A DNA stretch of 64,000 bases from Pelagimonas sp. GTDB lineage: Bacteria > Pseudomonadota > Alphaproteobacteria > Rhodobacterales > Rhodobacteraceae. Positions 26,505 to 35,879 of the stretch are shown piece after piece. Under the pieces are notes generated by a model, which saw only the letters and a program-made list of their open reading frames with translations, had not been told where the DNA came from and did no database searches. How positions within the stretch are numbered: the first letter of the stretch is position 1; every line of letters begins with the position of its first letter. The DNA lies in contig JAOARX010000032.1 of assembly GCA_025210345.1 (NCBI GenBank), positions 1-64,000 on the forward strand, given 5' to 3'. A program made the position numbers and the translations under genes.

Positions 26505-28187
26505 ATGACTGACAGACGTTCCGAACTGCTGATGCCCGCAGGCAATCTGCGCAAGCTCAAGATGGCGATCCTTTATGGCGCCGATGCGGTCTATCTGGGC
26601 ACACCGGATATGTCGCTGCGCACCAAGTCCGAGTTCAGCCTCGAAGAGGTGATCGAAGGGGTCGAATTCTGCCATGCCCACGGCAAACGCGCCTATCTGA
26701 CACTTAACCTGTTCAGCCATAACAAAGACATCCCCAAGCTGGATGAGTACATCGACACCGTCCGCAAGGTGAACCCCGACGGGCTGATCATCGCCGATCC
26801 CGGCGTGTTCCAATACGTGCGCGAACGCGCCCCCGAGCTGCCTTTGCACGTGTCGACCCAGGCCAATATCTGTTCCTGGCTCTCGGTGGACTTCTGGAAA
26901 GCGCAGGGCGCCGAACTGGTGGTTCTGGCGCGCGAAGTGTCTTACCCGGAACTGGTTGAAATCCGCGAAAAATGCCCGGACATCAAGATCGAGGCCTTTA
27001 TTCACGGCGCCATGTGCATGACCTACTCTGGTCGCTGCCTGCTGTCGAACTTCATGGCGGAACGCGGTGCCAACCAGGGCAACTGCGCCAACTCCTGTCG
27101 CTGGAACTATAGCCTCAAGGTCCGGTTGAAAGACGGCACGGTTCAGGATCTGAACCTGACCGATGAAAACGCCAAGATGTTCGAATTTCTCCTCGAAGAG
27201 GGCTGCCGCCCCGGGGAATTGATGCCCATCGAAGAGGATGATCGCGGGTCCTATATTCTGAATTCCAAAGACCTCTGCATCATGCCCAAGCTGGACGAAT
27301 ACCTGAAAATCGGCGTCGACAGTCTTAAGGTCGAAGGGCGCGGCAAATCCGAATATTATGCCGCTATCGTCGCGCGCGCCTATCGCATGGCGATTGATGA
27401 CTATTACGCCGATCCCGAAAGCTGGGATCCCAAACCCTATATGCAAGAACTCGAAGCGGTCGGGAACCGGGGCTATACCCTCGCGTTCCACGAAGGCCGC
27501 CTGACCAATCACGCCCACAACTACGAACACACCGCCGCGATCGCCCAGTGGGAATACGCAGGCGTCGTCACCGAAGTCACCAATGACGCCTTTATCGTCG
27601 AGGTCAAAAACCGTTTGGCCGCTGGTGAGGTGCTGGACTTCGTCTCGCCCATCGCGCGCGATACGGTGCTTTTGCGCATGTATGACTTTGAAAAAGCCGA
27701 TACGGGGGAACGTCTCGACGTTGTACACGGCTCAACCAAAACCCGAATCCGCATCCCCTTTGCCTTGTTCGATCACGAAGACCTTGACGAACTCAAGGCC
27801 CGCTTCCCCGCCTATTCCGTCATGCGCAAAGAACGCGCCTTGACCGGGGAACAATGGTCGCGCATCCGCTTTGACAAACTGACTCAAGGGATTGAAAATT
27901 CAGGGAAAGACAACCCCAATGCCTACGCGCGCCGCCGCGATGATCTGGTGGCTGAAATTGCCAAGGACAACAATGAACGCCGCTTCAAAACCAACCGTGT
28001 GGGGGTCGATGGCTGCTGTGGCAAGGGCTGCAACGGCTGCCTGATCTTCTGGCAGGACGACAAATACGCCCGCGCCCGCGACGTGCTGCTCAAACGCAAA
28101 CAGGGGGAACAGCTGACCCGCGCCGAAGCCAATGAACTGGCCATCGTTGCAGGTGAACTGCCCGATCAGGCCACCGCCGCAGAATAG
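26505..28187 (+). CDS. U32 family protein, TrhP-like, with Cys-rich tail
   Basis: 560 residues. The core (about 5-420) matches the U32 group that makes 5-hydroxyuridine at tRNA position 34 (TrhP/YegQ): LLMPAGNLRKLKMAILYGADAV at the start, FIHGAMCMTYSGRCLLSNF and GNCANSCRW with cluster-type Cys, and SLKVEGRGKSEYYAA. Beyond the usual end comes an extra segment with Cys504, 505, 509 and 512 (DGCCGKGCNGCLIFW), a possible metal or cluster site. AAAGGCAGG serves ATG 26505. Confidence 0.9.
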   Translation: MTDRRSELLMPAGNLRKLKMAILYGADAVYLGTPDMSLRTKSEFSLEEVIEGVEFCHAHGKRAYLTLNLFSHNKDIPKLDEYIDTVRKVNPDGLIIADPGVFQYVRERAPELPLHVSTQANICSWLSVDFWKAQGAELVVLAREVSYPELVEIREKCPDIKIEAFIHGAMCMTYSGRCLLSNFMAERGANQGNCANSCRWNYSLKVRLKDGTVQDLNLTDENAKMFEFLLEEGCRPGELMPIEEDDRGSYILNSKDLCIMPKLDEYLKIGVDSLKVEGRGKSEYYAAIVARAYRMAIDDYYADPESWDPKPYMQELEAVGNRGYTLAFHEGRLTNHAHNYEHTAAIAQWEYAGVVTEVTNDAFIVEVKNRLAAGEVLDFVSPIARDTVLLRMYDFEKADTGERLDVVHGSTKTRIRIPFALFDHEDLDELKARFPAYSVMRKERALTGEQWSRIRFDKLTQGIENSGKDNPNAYARRRDDLVAEIAKDNNERRFKTNRVGVDGCCGKGCNGCLIFWQDDKYARARDVLLKRKQGEQLTRAEANELAIVAGELPDQATAAE

Positions 28188-28210
28188 GCCCCTCTGCTTC
28201 ATCTCTTTAC

Positions 28211-28278
28211 AAATATCCCGGGGGAATTTTCCGCAGGAAAAGGGGGCAGCACCCCAAAGAGTTTTCGAAAACTCTTTA
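28211..28278 (+). repeat. Dispersed intergenic repeat, copy A
   Basis: A 68-base unit made of ATCCCGGGGGAATTTTCC, a GGGGGCAG/CCCC stem and the palindrome AAAGAGTTTTCGAAAACTCTTT. Its reverse complement recurs at 34437-34504 and part of it at 42581-42620. It lies after the U32 gene. Confidence 0.75.
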
Positions 28279-28308
28279 CCGCCCGTCGCAGGCGTATCAC
28301 ATGAAAAA

Positions 28309-28334
28309 GGGCGCTCCGATCGTGTCGGGCGCCC
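28309..28334 (-). terminator. Terminator-like hairpin
   Basis: GGGCGC(T)CCGA pairs imperfectly with TCGGGCGCCC; on the minus strand TTTTTC follows. Fits the end of the DUF5368 unit. Confidence 0.65.
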
Positions 28335-28358
28335 GTTTCTTTGTCGGTATGACAGGTC

Positions 28359-28712
28359 TTACTCTGCGTCGCGCGCGGCAAACAGCGATTGCACCGTGTA
28401 GACAAGGATTGCGATCCCCACGGCCCCTGCCCCGGCAACCATCAAGAAGATGATGATATCAATCGGACCGCCCAGATCGCTCAGGCTCGAATTTGTCATC
28501 ACCTGCACAAACCACACCGCCGCGACCGCACCAACAGGCATCGACAGCTGCGCCAGCAGGAACTTGCGCCAGCTGATGTCGCGATCCCGGATCAGCACAT
28601 AGAGATAGGCCAGCGTCACCAGCGCGGCCGCAATCACCATGCCCCAAAACAATCCCTTGCCAAAGATCTCTTCAAAGACCGCAAGAATGGTTCCAAATGT
28701 CATGTCTTTCAT
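28359..28712 (-). CDS. DUF5368 membrane protein
   Basis: 117 residues, three hydrophobic segments (about 20-40, 52-70, 84-108) and a short charged start (MKDMTFGTILAVFEEIFGKG). I assign it to DUF5368, a family that in Rhodobacterales accompanies sulfur-oxidation genes. It follows the SQR-like gene by 11 bases, so the two are one unit; it may help export, anchoring or quinone access of that flavoprotein. Confidence 0.7.
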   Translation of the reverse strand: MKDMTFGTILAVFEEIFGKGLFWGMVIAAALVTLAYLYVLIRDRDISWRKFLLAQLSMPVGAVAAVWFVQVMTNSSLSDLGGPIDIIIFLMVAGAGAVGIAILVYTVQSLFAARDAE

Positions 28713-28723
28713 GATCTATCTCC

Positions 28724-30034
28724 TCAAGCACGGCCACGCAGCATGGCGTTATAGGTGGCTTTCAGGGCCACTTCTTTCATCAGCCAGCTGATCCACAGCT
28801 CTTCAAGCGGTGCGATCACGCCGGGGAAAGACGGCACGAGATTGTTGTTATAGTCGAACTCGATCAGCATGGCGCGACCCACGCGGGTGATCATGGGACA
28901 GGACGTATACCCAGTATAGGTCTCGCGCAGGTCTCGCCCCTCAATCGCCGCAAGAATGCCGTCTTCGACCACGGGCACCTGCCATTTCACGCTGGCGGCG
29001 GTTTTGCCCTTGGGCACACCGGCCACGTCCCCCAGCGCCCAGATATTGTCATACCGCAGATGGCGCAGGCTTTCCTTGTGGCATTCCACCCACCCCTGAT
29101 CGGTCCATTTGTCCGCCCAGGACAGGCCCGATTGGCGGATCACCTCTGGCGCACGTTGGGGCGGAATAACATGAAGATAGTCATACTCCATCTCGACATC
29201 GATCCCGTCTGCATCCGCAAATGTGGCCTTTTTCGCGCCAGCGTCAATGGACCTGAGCGTGTGCTTCATCCGCGTGTCTATCCCGCGTTGGCCAAAGATC
29301 ATCCGCACCTTTTCCGCAACAATCGGCACCCCGAACAACGCACCCTGCGGCGCGGCGTAAACAAATTCGGCTTTGCCGCGCGTGCCCGCGGTGCGCATGA
29401 TGTCTTCGATCAGGAAGGTATGTTTCAGCGGCGCGCCCGCGCATTTCATCTCGGTCGCGGGGCGCGTGAACAGACCGACGCCGCCGGTCTCGGAAAATTT
29501 CTGAGCGGCTTTCCACGTGGCCGCAGCATATTGCGGCCCGGCGTAAAGCGCACCGATCCCATTTTCCCCAACCATATCCAGCGAAAAGCCGTCGATCGCG
29601 TCATGGTCCAGCACCAAACCGGGCGCCACCACAAGGAAATCATACTCAAGCTTTTGCCCACCCTCGGTGGTGACCACCTGCGCCTCTGCGTCAATCTCGG
29701 CGGCTTTCTCAGCGATCAGTGTCACCCCTTTCGGCAACCAGTCCGTGGTTTTGGACACCACATAGTTGGCGGGTTTGAGCCCCGCTGCCACCAGTGACAG
29801 ACCCGGCTGATACAGGTGGTCCTTACGCGGATCGACAATCGTGATCTGCGCGCCGTCCAACCGGGAAACCAGACGGTTGGCCAATGCGGTCCCCCCTGCC
29901 CCTGCTCCGATAATGACGATCCTGGCCTTGCTGGCCACTTGCGCCTGCGCCTTGTCCGCGTCGGCCAAGGTCGCAAGGGCGGCCCCTCCGGCTGCCAGTG
30001 ACAAGAGCTGGCGACGGTTCAACATGTTCAACAT
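28724..30034 (-). CDS. Tat-exported SQR/FCSD-like flavoprotein
   Basis: 436 residues from ATG 30034 (AGGGAG 7 bases upstream). A twin-arginine-type signal (NRRQLLSLAAGGAALATLA, ending near KAQAQ) sends a folded FAD protein to the periplasm. The FAD site is RIVIIGAGAGGTALANRL; a second acidic FAD contact is NIWALGDVAGVPKGKTAA. Redox-type Cys are in EMKCAGAPLKH and TSCPMITRVG, matching sulfide:quinone reductases. The third Cys of classic enzymes is not evident. Likely oxidises sulfide or a related sulfur compound. Confidence 0.88.
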   Translation of the reverse strand: MLNMLNRRQLLSLAAGGAALATLADADKAQAQVASKARIVIIGAGAGGTALANRLVSRLDGAQITIVDPRKDHLYQPGLSLVAAGLKPANYVVSKTTDWLPKGVTLIAEKAAEIDAEAQVVTTEGGQKLEYDFLVVAPGLVLDHDAIDGFSLDMVGENGIGALYAGPQYAAATWKAAQKFSETGGVGLFTRPATEMKCAGAPLKHTFLIEDIMRTAGTRGKAEFVYAAPQGALFGVPIVAEKVRMIFGQRGIDTRMKHTLRSIDAGAKKATFADADGIDVEMEYDYLHVIPPQRAPEVIRQSGLSWADKWTDQGWVECHKESLRHLRYDNIWALGDVAGVPKGKTAASVKWQVPVVEDGILAAIEGRDLRETYTGYTSCPMITRVGRAMLIEFDYNNNLVPSFPGVIAPLEELWISWLMKEVALKATYNAMLRGRA

Positions 30035-30348
30035 TCTGTATCTCCCTAGAGACTGCTGCGCCCCGCAAGGCATCGTTACCTGGCAGGGACAGGCCCGGCA
30101 TGGGTCGGGGATTCATATTCCAAAATGTAAATGCGATATTTGATCTGCATCAAAATACATCTCACATGCTGAATATTTCATCACCTGATGATGGCGGCCT
30201 ATCGCCAGGACAGGCTGGGGCGCGGGCGCGCTGGCAGGTCGATAGTGGCAAGCGATTTCGGCTCTTTACATTTAGTAATATTATAACATATCTATACCAA
30301 GCCATGAGCTGAACAGTCCCTTTGTACAACCCAAGCGAACCCGACCCC
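30035..30348. other. Intergenic region between SQR-like and CobW genes
   Basis: 314 bases, divergent promoters expected. It holds a Zur-box-like site (30275-30292) close to the CobW gene and an AT-rich stretch at 30125-30180. No further gene or RNA recognised. Confidence 0.6.
30275..30292. promoter_or_regulatory. Zur-box-like palindrome
   Basis: GTAATATTATAACATATC; its complement contains GTTATAATATTAC, differing at one position from the GTTATAATATAAC core of many proteobacterial Zur sites. It is 57 bases before the CobW-family start. Position and gene content both fit zinc control. By-eye match only. Confidence 0.55.
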
Positions 30349-31560
30349 ATGAACAACATGCTTCCCCCAGACGCCCGCCTGCCCGTGACCGTCCTGTCCG
30401 GTTTTCTCGGAGCCGGAAAAACCACGCTGTTGAACCGCGTGCTGAACAATCGCGATGGGCGCCGGGTGGCTGTGATCGTCAACGACATGTCCGACGTGAA
30501 CATCGACGCCGATCTTGTACGCGAAGGATCCGAGCTGTCGCGGTCCGAAGAAAAGCTGGTCGAAATGTCCAACGGCTGCATTTGCTGCACCCTGCGCGAC
30601 GACCTGCTCAAAGAGGTGCGCCAGCTCTCGGAAGAGGGGCGCTTTGACTATCTGTTGATCGAATCCACCGGGATTTCCGAACCCCTCCCCGTGGCGGCGA
30701 CCTTTGATTTCCGCGACGAAGCCGGACAAAGCCTGTCGGATGTCGCGCGGTTGGATACGATGGTGACGGTCGTGGATGCGGTCAACCTGTTGCAGGATTT
30801 CTCAAGCCACGATTTCCTGACCGATCGCGGGGAATCTCTTGGGGATCAGGACGACCGCAGCCTTGTCAGCCTGTTGACCGAGCAGATCGAATTTGCCGAT
30901 GTTGTGATCTTGAACAAGGTCACGGACGCGGGCCCCGAGCGGACCGACAATGCGCGCAAAATCATCCGCGCCCTCAACGCGGACGCCAAAATCATCGAGA
31001 CCGATCATTCGGATGTGGGGGCGGACAAGATCCTCGACACCGGGCTGTTTGACTTTGACACCGCGCATGAACACCCGATGTGGGCCAAAGAACTATACGG
31101 CTTTGCGAACCACACCCCCGAAGACGAAGAATATGGGATCACCTCCTTTTCGTTTCACGCCCGTGCGCCCTTTCATCCGCAAAAGATCGTGGATGTGTTG
31201 AACGCGGATCTGCCCGGCGTCATTCGTGCCAAGGGCCATTTCTGGATCGCGACGCGGCCAGACTGGGCGCTGGAATTCAGCCTTGCGGGGGCGTTGTCAT
31301 CGATGAAACCCCTCGGACGGTGGTGGGCGGCCGTACCTGAAAAATACCTGCCGACACATCCCGAAGCCCAGGCCGAAGTCGCCCGCAACTGGGCCGAGCC
31401 CTGGGGGGATCGTCGACAGGAAATCGTGTTTATCGGTGTGGGTCTGGACCAGGAAACCATCAGCGCCAAATTAAACGCGGCCCTCGTGGATGCGGATGAG
31501 TTCACACCAGAGACCTGGGTCGATCTGCAAGATCCCTTCCCCCAATGGGGCACGTCATGA
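30349..31560 (+). CDS. CobW/COG0523 GTPase, probable zinc metallochaperone
   Basis: 403 residues. The G-domain has Walker [10 protein letters not shown] (18-26), the family hallmark CICC (Cys77, Cys79, Cys80) and NKVTD for guanine recognition, then a C-terminal CobW domain from about 270. His/Asp-rich patches ([20 protein letters not shown]) may hold metal. COG0523 proteins under Zur control hand zinc to essential enzymes. ATG 30349 is preferred to a TTG at 30322. It overlaps DUF1826 by 4 bases. Confidence 0.9.
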   Translation: MNNMLPPDARLPVTVLSGFLGAGKTTLLNRVLNNRDGRRVAVIVNDMSDVNIDADLVREGSELSRSEEKLVEMSNGCICCTLRDDLLKEVRQLSEEGRFDYLLIESTGISEPLPVAATFDFRDEAGQSLSDVARLDTMVTVVDAVNLLQDFSSHDFLTDRGESLGDQDDRSLVSLLTEQIEFADVVILNKVTDAGPERTDNARKIIRALNADAKIIETDHSDVGADKILDTGLFDFDTAHEHPMWAKELYGFANHTPEDEEYGITSFSFHARAPFHPQKIVDVLNADLPGVIRAKGHFWIATRPDWALEFSLAGALSSMKPLGRWWAAVPEKYLPTHPEAQAEVARNWAEPWGDRRQEIVFIGVGLDQETISAKLNAALVDADEFTPETWVDLQDPFPQWGTS

Positions 31561-32198
31561 TCCACGATCCAACTGTTCAAACCCTGATCCCCCGCTTGCC
31601 TGCGGGGGTTCAACTGGTGGATCGCCCCGAAAGCCTCTCCGCCATCCACGATCCGGCCTGCGCCGCAACCATCTGGACCCGGCAGGCCGCGCCGTCGTTT
31701 CAAACATGGATCGATGCCCTTGCGCCCGAAACCCTGCCCAGGGCGCGCATTATTCTTCCCCCGGATCAGGTGCGCCCGGCGCTGGAACAGATTTTCCACG
31801 AGACCGGGCGCGATGAAACCGAGCGCGCGCGCCTGATTGACGATATCGCGGTTCTGGCCCGACTCTTTGCGCAGACCATGCAGGCACACCATCTGCGCTT
31901 GCGATTGGATGTGATCAACACCGATGCCTGCCGCAGGTTCCACCGCGATGTGATCAAAGCCCGTCTTGTGTGCACCTATCGGGGAACTGGGACACAACTG
32001 GGAACCGGCATCCAAGGCCAGGACCCGGATCAGATCTATACGGTGCCAACCCCCTCTCCTATTGTCATGCGCGGCACGCGGTGGTCTGAGACGCCGCACA
32101 CGGGCCTGCTTCATCGCTCGCCGCCCATCGCGGGGACGGGGGAAACGCGGCTTGTGCTGGTTCTGGACCCGATCGACGATCCGCAAACCGAAATCTAA
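31557..32198 (+). CDS. DUF1826 protein, partner of the CobW GTPase
   Basis: 213 residues, start in the CobW stop (ATGA 31557-31560). Typical DUF1826 core: [23 protein letters not shown] and LLHRSPP near the end. His129-x-Asp131, then His186 and Arg198 (ETRLVLVLD), recall the HxD...H...R order of Fe(II)/2-oxoglutarate dioxygenases in a jelly-roll fold; this is my inference. The family is commonly next to COG0523 genes in zinc-limitation units. Activity unknown. Confidence 0.8.
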   Translation: MIHDPTVQTLIPRLPAGVQLVDRPESLSAIHDPACAATIWTRQAAPSFQTWIDALAPETLPRARIILPPDQVRPALEQIFHETGRDETERARLIDDIAVLARLFAQTMQAHHLRLRLDVINTDACRRFHRDVIKARLVCTYRGTGTQLGTGIQGQDPDQIYTVPTPSPIVMRGTRWSETPHTGLLHRSPPIAGTGETRLVLVLDPIDDPQTEI

Positions 32199-32290
32199 GA
32201 CCTGCCCGGCGGCGCCCTGCCGCGCCAGCATCCAATGGCGCGGCAACTGATTTGGGGCAGCGCCCCCATGGCCAATGTGAGCATCTCGAA

Positions 32291-32875
32291 CTAGGCGTCC
32301 AGCTCTGCATCCCAATAGAGAAAATCCATCCAGCTTTCGTGCAAGTGGTTGGGTGGGAACCGGCGCCCCATGTTCAACAGCTCGGACGCGGTGGGTTGGC
32401 GCGGCACCTTGCGCAGGGACATCCCGCAGGTGCGCAGGCTTTTGGACCCTTTGCGCAGGTTGCACGGCGAACAGGCCGCAACCACGTTTTCCCAACTGGT
32501 GATCCCCCCGGCAGCCCGCGGTATGACATGATCAAAGGTCAGATCCGTTTTGGCACCGCAGTACTGACAGCGAAATTCGTCCCGCAAAAACAAATTAAAG
32601 CGCGTGAAGGCCACGCGCTTTTGGGGTTTCACATAGTCTTTGAGAACAACGACACTGGGTATCTTGATCGTCATACTCGGGCTTCGGACGCAGGTGTCAT
32701 ATTCCGCCACGATGTCCACCCTGTCCAAAAACGCCGCCTTGACCGCATCCTGCCAGGGCCAAAGTGACAGCGGATAATAGGACAGGGGCCGATAGTCCGC
32801 ATTCAACACCAAAGCCGGGTGATGTTTGAGCGCACCGGGGTCACGCGTGAAATTCGTTCTGAAACTGCCGTCCAT
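32291..32875 (-). CDS. HNH endonuclease
   Basis: 194 residues. HNH core at about 105-150: CQYCGAKTDLTFDHVIPRAAGG and then CSPCNLRKGSKS, so the four zinc Cys and the catalytic His (DHV) are intact. The N-terminal part (LVLNADYRPLSYYPLSLWPW) is the family-typical lead. This chromosomal HNH group is widespread and of unknown role, not tied to a phage here. A small inverted GC-rich spacer lies between it and DUF1826, convergent. Confidence 0.9.
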   Translation of the reverse strand: MDGSFRTNFTRDPGALKHHPALVLNADYRPLSYYPLSLWPWQDAVKAAFLDRVDIVAEYDTCVRSPSMTIKIPSVVVLKDYVKPQKRVAFTRFNLFLRDEFRCQYCGAKTDLTFDHVIPRAAGGITSWENVVAACSPCNLRKGSKSLRTCGMSLRKVPRQPTASELLNMGRRFPPNHLHESWMDFLYWDAELDA

Positions 32876-33076
32876 GGGGGACTCATCCTCCGCCCTGTCT
32901 GCCTAAATCAAAGCGACCGGGGCGGAGCGACCGCCCCAACCTGTATCACTACTATATCTCGCGTTTCGCAGGGGGCAAGACCCGCAAGATAAAGTGGTCC
33001 CCCTTTGGGTAGTCTGCTTTGACAACGGTTTTATGACGCCCGGAGCCCACGAAAACCGGCGCAATCCAAGGCAGAG

Positions 33077-34393
33077 ATGGCGCAAAATCAGCAGACCGGC
33101 GAAAACGGGGTTCACAAGCACGCCGCCGCGCTGATCGATTGGATCACCGATCTGGCGGGGCGGTATGTGGTCATCATACAGAGCCAATCCGGCGCTAGGG
33201 TCTTTCTTGACCCCAGCACAAGCCCGAGTGCCCTGTATTGCCAAGATACTGGGCGCGTGGTGTCTGCGCTGGCTTTGCTGCTGGATCACGCGGCTGAACC
33301 AAATTCCGAAGCCACATCAAAAGAGGGGATCCGCCACAAGGCGACCTAACTGTTCCACGCCACCGCCGACGCGCGGATCAAGCGGCCCTATTCAAATCAC
33401 TATATTGGTCTCGCCGCGATACAAGAGGTCCGCCACTAGCCCCGGCGGAGAACATGGATTGTCTGACTGATATCAACTGCAAACAAGGCACGGCCGGATC
33501 ACGGATCGGCTGAGACAGGACATAGGTGCCATGGCACGAAACCTGAAAGTGTCCCTGCCGATCACCGCAGGGCGGGATTCGCGGATATTGCTTGCGGGCG
33601 CGCTGAATCATCTGGATCATATCCACAATTTCTTTGCTTACGCGGTGAATTGGTCGACGCAGGTGGATGCCATCGCCGGGTTCGAGATCGCCAAACGGTT
33701 TGGCATTCGCTTTCGCTATATCGGCATTCATCCCAGACGGTTGAAAACCCTGCCAGATATCGGCGACATCGAAACGGTCGGCGCACAAAAGACGCTTGCC
33801 AGCGGCCATTCATCAAACGGGATCAGTGACAACAGCCTGTTGGCCGCGGGGGTGACCCCCATGGCGGATGTGCTGTTGCGTGGGGGCGTGGCGGAAATGG
33901 CGCGAGTGCATGTCTGGCGGCGCCGGGACTTTAGCAAACCCATTGATACAGCGCGCGGAATCACGGCGCTAAAGGTCTCTTCTGATCTCAACCCCGATCT
34001 CTATCATGCTTATGGGGCGCGTTTTGAGCACTGGCGCAGCGGCCTGCCATCCCAAAGCGCGGACCGCCGCGCGTTGGATTTTCTCCACCTTGAGCTTTGG
34101 TTGCCCGCCGTTCCGCATGTGAATTTCTACGTGTTCGACAAGGATTTCTTTGTGAACCCGTACAATGACCGTGCCATCATCCGCGAGACAATCACGGCCC
34201 CACCCAAGTATGCAAGAACGGCAGGTTGGTGGACAACCTGATCAAGGCGCGCTCAACGGTGCTGGCGGACTTCCCCTATCACGCAGAGTTTGGCAAAATG
34301 CTGGGGGATGGACGGTTTGTGGAACAATTCCTGTCCAAGCGCGGCCTGTCCAAAACTGGTCTGTCCAAGCCTGGTCTGGGTCAGGGAAAATAA
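33077..34393 (+). pseudogene. Decayed asparagine-synthase-like gene
   Basis: Fragments of one protein lie in three stretches. 33077-33349 resembles the end of a class II amidotransferase-like domain (GRYVVIIQSQSGARVFLDP). The same frame goes on past TAA 33347 (SNHYIGLAAIQEVRH, then TAG 33437 where Trp is expected). From about 33486 the +1 frame carries the ATP-binding part with ITAGRDSRILLAG. Near 34215 the first frame resumes (RLVDNLIKARSTVLADFPYH) to TAA 34391. Two stops and two compensating shifts make it a pseudogene. Living relatives modify glycans or peptides. Confidence 0.7.
34331..34384 (+). repeat. Short 15-base tandem repeat
   Basis: Three to four copies of a unit like CTGTCCAAGCCTGGT at the end of the pseudogene (starts 34331, 34346, 34361), giving LSKxG repeats in the tail. 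Confidence 0.7.
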
Positions 34394-34436
34394 ACGTCCC
34401 CAAAGCTGTGGCGCGCCTCATGCGAGGCGCGCGCTG

Positions 34437-34504
34437 GAAAGAATTTTCGAAAATTCTTTGGGGCTCTGCCCCCTTCTCTTTTGGAGAATTCCCCCGGGAT
34501 ATTT
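34437..34504 (-). repeat. Dispersed intergenic repeat, copy B (inverted)
   Basis: Reverse complement of copy A at 28211, with palindrome AAAGAATTTTCGAAAATTCTTT, a GGGGCTCTGCCCC stem and GGAGAATTCCCCCGGGATAT. Next to it is another hairpin, GCGCGCCTC/GAGGCGCGC (34411-34432). Confidence 0.75.
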
Positions 34505-34572
34505 ATGACCCAAAGAAACGGCCCCCTCGGGGAACCCGATGCAGGATCGGGCCACCATCAACCCGACCGGGT

Positions 34573-35238
34573 TTAAAAACCGCATTTGTCGCGCAAAAAC
34601 GCCAGACAGACTGACAGCCCATCCGGGGCGATGCCATGGCCCGTTCCCTTCATGATATGGGCGTAGACCTCTTTCCATCCGGCCTCTTGCAGCGCTTCGG
34701 CCGCTTCCGGCAGGGATTGAACCGGGACCACGTCATCCTGATCCCCATGGATCAGCAGGACGGGGGGCTTGGTCTGGACCTCGTCACCCAACAGTTCGGG
34801 TGAAAGCAGGCGGCCAGAAAAGCCGACGATCCCGGCAAGTTCGTCTTCGCGGCGTGGCCCCACGTGCAGGCTCATCATGGTGCCCTGGCTAAAGCCCACC
34901 AATGCGACCTGTTCAGGCAGGAGATCCTCATCGACCATCAGCGCATCGAGAAATGCGTTCAGATCGTTCACCGCGCGGGCCATGCCCTCCATGCTTTCTT
35001 CTTCCGATGAGCCATCAATCCAGGGAATCGGAAACCACTGCAACCCCATGGGCGCACCGGCGCATTTTTCCGGGGCATCGGGAGAGACGAAAAGCGTATC
35101 GGGCAGGTGTTCGCCTAGGGGATCGGCCAGCCCCAGGAGGTCGGCACCATTCGCGCCATAGCCATGCAGGAACACCACGCAAGAGCGCGTTTCACCAGAG
35201 GCCGCTTCCTTGCGGCCGGTCGTCAGAACTCGGGTCAT
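34573..35238 (-). CDS. Phospholipase/carboxylesterase-type hydrolase
   Basis: 221 residues from ATG 35238 in the stop of alkA (ATGA 35235-35238). Alpha/beta hydrolase with oxyanion start FLHGYGANGADLLGL, nucleophile Ser117 in GFSQGTMM, an Asp in HGDQDDVVP (166 or 168) and His201 in GTGHGIAPDG: the full YpfH/acyl-thioesterase-like layout. Substrate unknown. Co-translated with the DNA glycosylase, a link with no obvious reason. Confidence 0.9.
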   Translation of the reverse strand: MTRVLTTGRKEAASGETRSCVVFLHGYGANGADLLGLADPLGEHLPDTLFVSPDAPEKCAGAPMGLQWFPIPWIDGSSEEESMEGMARAVNDLNAFLDALMVDEDLLPEQVALVGFSQGTMMSLHVGPRREDELAGIVGFSGRLLSPELLGDEVQTKPPVLLIHGDQDDVVPVQSLPEAAEALQEAGWKEVYAHIMKGTGHGIAPDGLSVCLAFLRDKCGF

Positions 35239-35879
35239 AAGACGCCCTCTCGTTGTTTGTCCACACGGTAGTAGGCCCATAGCGCGCGCGCTGCAACCGC
35301 TCGCCAGGGGGACCAGGCCTCGGCCATCTGACGCAGGGCTTTCTCTTTGGGGCGTTCAGGCAGATCGAACAGAACCCGTGCGGCTTCTTGCAGGGCGAGG
35401 TCACCGGGGGCAAAGACATCAGCGCGCCCCAGGCTGAACATGGCATAGATTTCAGCGGTCCAGATTCCGATCCCCTTGACGGCGACCAGCCGTTTTGTGA
35501 CCTCTTGTGTGGGCAAATCGCGCAGGCTGGGAAAGTCGATCCCGGCGGCTGCCAGGGCCTTGGCATAGCTGGCCTTTTGTCGGCTCAGGCCGAGCGCGCG
35601 CAGATCTTCTTCTGATGTGGCGTTGATGGTTGCGGCATCGATCATCCCCGCTGCGCGCATGCGTGCGGTGATGGCCGCGGCAGAGGCAACGCTGACCTGT
35701 TGGGATATGATGGCAGACAACAGCTGATCGAACCCATCCGCACGCAGCCGCAGGGGCCATGGGCCGGTCGCCTGCCAAACCGTTTCAAAGCGCGGTTCGT
35801 GGCGAAACAGCCATTCTGCGCCCTCGCGGATGCAAGCATCCGATTGAATGATCCGGCCTGTCCGTTCGGTTTCGATCAT
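35235..35879 (-). CDS. DNA-3-methyladenine glycosylase II (AlkA-like)
   Basis: Base-excision repair enzyme for alkylated purines. 214 residues from ATG 35879. Helix-hairpin-helix VKGIGIWTAEIY (134-145) followed by FAPGD with catalytic Asp160. The N-terminal TBP-like domain of E. coli AlkA is missing, as in the many short bacterial forms. No Cys cluster, so not an EndoIII. First gene of a two-gene minus-strand unit, divergent from an MFS gene. Confidence 0.93.
   Translation of the reverse strand: MIETERTGRIIQSDACIREGAEWLFRHEPRFETVWQATGPWPLRLRADGFDQLLSAIISQQVSVASAAAITARMRAAGMIDAATINATSEEDLRALGLSRQKASYAKALAAAGIDFPSLRDLPTQEVTKRLVAVKGIGIWTAEIYAMFSLGRADVFAPGDLALQEAARVLFDLPERPKEKALRQMAEAWSPWRAVAARALWAYYRVDKQREGVL

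Noticed and set aside
26484-27728. 414-codon open frame opposite the U32 gene
   Set aside because: Mirror of codon bias; the plus strand carries conserved TrhP motifs throughout.
31173-32495. 440-codon minus-strand frame across CobW and DUF1826
   Set aside because: No recognisable motif; the coupled plus-strand genes explain the sequence.
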